From NCBI RefSeq assembly GCF_015207245.1, contig NZ_JADEXF010000276.1, positions 1 to 5,804 on the forward strand: a stretch of 5,804 nt of DNA, in the 5' to 3' direction. Position 1 is the first letter of the stretch. Every line of letters begins with the position of its first letter. This document shows positions 4,549-5,804 of the stretch, in pieces. The DNA comes from Nostoc cf. edaphicum LEGE 07299 (GTDB taxonomy: Bacteria > Cyanobacteriota > Cyanobacteriia > Cyanobacteriales > Nostocaceae). Both the position numbers and the translations under genes were made by a program. The notes beneath the pieces are model-generated. The model did no database searches, was not told the origin of the DNA, and saw only the letters and a list, made by a program, of their open reading frames with translations.

Positions 4549-5804
4549 GTGGTTGTTGCAGTTGAAAGATTAATAACGTCGGATATTTTAAAACCAGCCC
4601 GTTACTTGGGTAACGAGCTGTTAGCAGTACATAAACCTTGGGATACGGCAGCAATACGTTGGGTTTTAACCTACCCAGAAGTATATGAAGTCGGTGCATC
4701 TAATTTAGGGCACATCATCCTTTATAACATCTTGAATGCCCAACCGCGTCAATTGTGCGATCGCGCCTATCTCCCAGGAAAAGACCTAGCAGCCAAACTA
4801 CGCGAAACTAATACGCCATTGTTTGCGGTAGAGTCAAAGCGATCGCTGACAGAATTCGACATTTTAGGCTTTAGCCTCAGTTACGAACTGGGTGCAACTA
4901 ATATCCTCGAAATGTTGGATTTGGCAGGAATTCCCTTGACGTGGCGAGAAAGGCAGGGGAGCAGCACTTCTCTACGAGAGGCTGCGCCAACGGCTACGCT
5001 CAGTGACCAAGGAGCAGAGGGGCAGGGAATCAGTGAATCTACCGATACTCAGTCGTCCTTTCCGTTGATTTTCGCTGGTGGGCAAACAGCGACATCAAAT
5101 CCTGAGCCTTATGCTGACTTCTTCGACTTTATCGCCCTTGGAGATGGAGAAGAACTACTGCCAGAAATTGGTTTGGTGTTAGAAGAAGGCAAACAAGCAG
5201 GATTAAGTCGGGAACATCTGTTACTGGATTTGGCACAGATACCAGGCGTATATGTGCCTCAGTTTTACGACATGGCAGAGGATGGCTCAGTTTACCCTCT
5301 TCGCCCAGACGTACCAAAACGAATTCTGCGACGGGTTGCAACTCCCATACCAGCATATTCCATCGGGTTAGTTCCCTATGTAGAAACAGTTCATGACCGC
5401 TTGAGTATTGAGATTCGGCGTGGTTGCACTCGTGGTTGTCGCTTCTGTCAACCAGGAATGCTAACTCGACCAGCACGGGATGTAGAACCCGATCGGGTTG
5501 TAGAAGCAATTGAACAGGGTATGCGGGCAACTGGTTACAATGAGTTTTCCCTCCTATCTCTGAGTTGTTCTGATTATTTGTCCCTACCAGCAGTGGGGAT
5601 GGAAATCAAAAATCGCTTAAAAAATGAAAATATTTCTCTAACTCTACCAAGCCAACGGGTAGACAGATTTGATGAAAATATTGCCAACATCCTGGGAGGT
5701 ACGCGCCAAGGTGGACTGACTTTTGCTCCAGAAGCTGGTACTCAGCGGATGCGAGACATTGTGAATAAGGGGTTGACGAATGAAGAATTGTTGCGGGGGG
5801 TGAA
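4549..5804 (+). CDS. B12-binding-like radical SAM protein, TIGR03960-type (partial, C-terminus off the right edge)
   Basis: The frame is open from a GTG at 4549 to the window end (418 codons). An in-frame TAG at 4531 makes this GTG the first practical start, and the resulting VVVAVERLITSDILKPARYL fits the family N-terminus. Residues about 1-270 form the cobalamin-binding-like region: LTYPEVYEVGASNLGH, FDILGFSLSYELGATN, then IFAGGQTATSNPEP and IALGDGEELLPEI. The radical SAM core follows, with C293-xxx-C297-xx-C300 in RGCTRGCRFCQPG ligating the 4Fe-4S cluster that cleaves S-adenosylmethionine. LTFAPEAGTQRMRDIVNKGL, near the right edge, is characteristic of this uncharacterised family, which often ends in a DUF2344-like domain (beyond the window). 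Substrate and product are unknown. Residues about 136-170 are a low-complexity, repeat-encoded linker. It may be cotranscribed with the STAS gene, but the gap is long. Confidence 0.92.
   Translation, partial: MVVAVERLITSDILKPARYLGNELLAVHKPWDTAAIRWVLTYPEVYEVGASNLGHIILYNILNAQPRQLCDRAYLPGKDLAAKLRETNTPLFAVESKRSLTEFDILGFSLSYELGATNILEMLDLAGIPLTWRERQGSSTSLREAAPTATLSDQGAEGQGISESTDTQSSFPLIFAGGQTATSNPEPYADFFDFIALGDGEELLPEIGLVLEEGKQAGLSREHLLLDLAQIPGVYVPQFYDMAEDGSVYPLRPDVPKRILRRVATPIPAYSIGLVPYVETVHDRLSIEIRRGCTRGCRFCQPGMLTRPARDVEPDRVVEAIEQGMRATGYNEFSLLSLSCSDYLSLPAVGMEIKNRLKNENISLTLPSQRVDRFDENIANILGGTRQGGLTFAPEAGTQRMRDIVNKGLTNEELLRGV
4951..5030 (+). repeat. Interspersed repeat inserted in frame in the radical SAM gene
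   Basis: A core from 4965 (CACTTCTCTACGAGAGG) to 5005 (GGCTACGCTCAGTG) begins with CACT, ends with AGTG, and holds the small inverted repeat CTCT-ACG-AGAG. It is flanked by G-rich tracts sharing GGAGCAG and GGCAGGG. This is the style of palindromic interspersed repeats common in Nostocales. The stretch adds roughly 27 codons without a stop or frameshift. Confidence 0.7.

Noticed and set aside
4442..4699. Minus-strand open frame of 85 codons
   Set aside because: Overlaps the start of the radical SAM gene and has no protein-like features.
5129..5530. Minus-strand open frame of 133 codons
   Set aside because: Entirely antisense to the radical SAM core including its cysteine motif; a shadow.

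Overview
The window looks like chromosomal DNA of a filamentous, Nostoc/Anabaena-type cyanobacterium. The evidence is four copies of the HIP1 octamer GCGATCGC (881, 2106, 4757, 4839), heptanucleotide tandem repeats at gene ends, scattered palindromic repeat elements, and proteins of cyanobacterial type (ClpS with the tail EHAEFYCETLKSHGL, a CPBP membrane protease homologue, a CPxC-type pentapeptide-repeat protein). No searches were run, so family assignments rest on motif recognition.

Layout. 1-2056, minus strand: a probable three-gene operon read right to left. It holds clpS (N-degron adaptor of the Clp protease), a CPBP-family intramembrane protein with EExxxR and FxxxH motifs, and a pentapeptide-repeat lipoprotein that runs off the left edge. 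The last two overlap by ATGA. 2057-2351: divergent spacer with small inverted repeats. 2352-2717, plus strand: a conserved-looking cyanobacterial protein of unknown function whose last six codons and stop lie in a heptanucleotide repeat. 2718-2878: repeat-derived spacer with a 7-bp hairpin. 2879-3170, minus strand: a class I/II aminotransferase relic (LL-diaminopimelate aminotransferase-like). It keeps the N-terminus, one internal block and the true C-terminus, and has lost everything between, including the PLP lysine. 3400-3600, minus strand: a 66-residue acidic protein of unknown function. 3601-4071: a long AT-rich non-coding stretch with a near-perfect CRP-type palindrome, a hairpin and a promoter candidate. 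4072-4401, plus strand: a single-domain STAS protein (anti-sigma-factor antagonist type). 4549-5804, plus strand: the N-terminal 418 codons of a large B12-binding-like radical SAM protein, cut by the right edge, with an in-frame repeat element in its linker.

Together: the left operon is themed on proteolysis and the membrane. The STAS protein implies a partner-switching pathway whose kinase and phosphatase are not here. The radical SAM protein belongs to an uncharacterised but widespread family. I see no CRISPR array, phage, transposase or defence island. The main novelty is how small repeats have reshaped gene ends and one enzyme's interior, plus the unusually neat aminotransferase relic. 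The operon pairing ClpS with a membrane protease homologue is a plausible functional lead but not proven.
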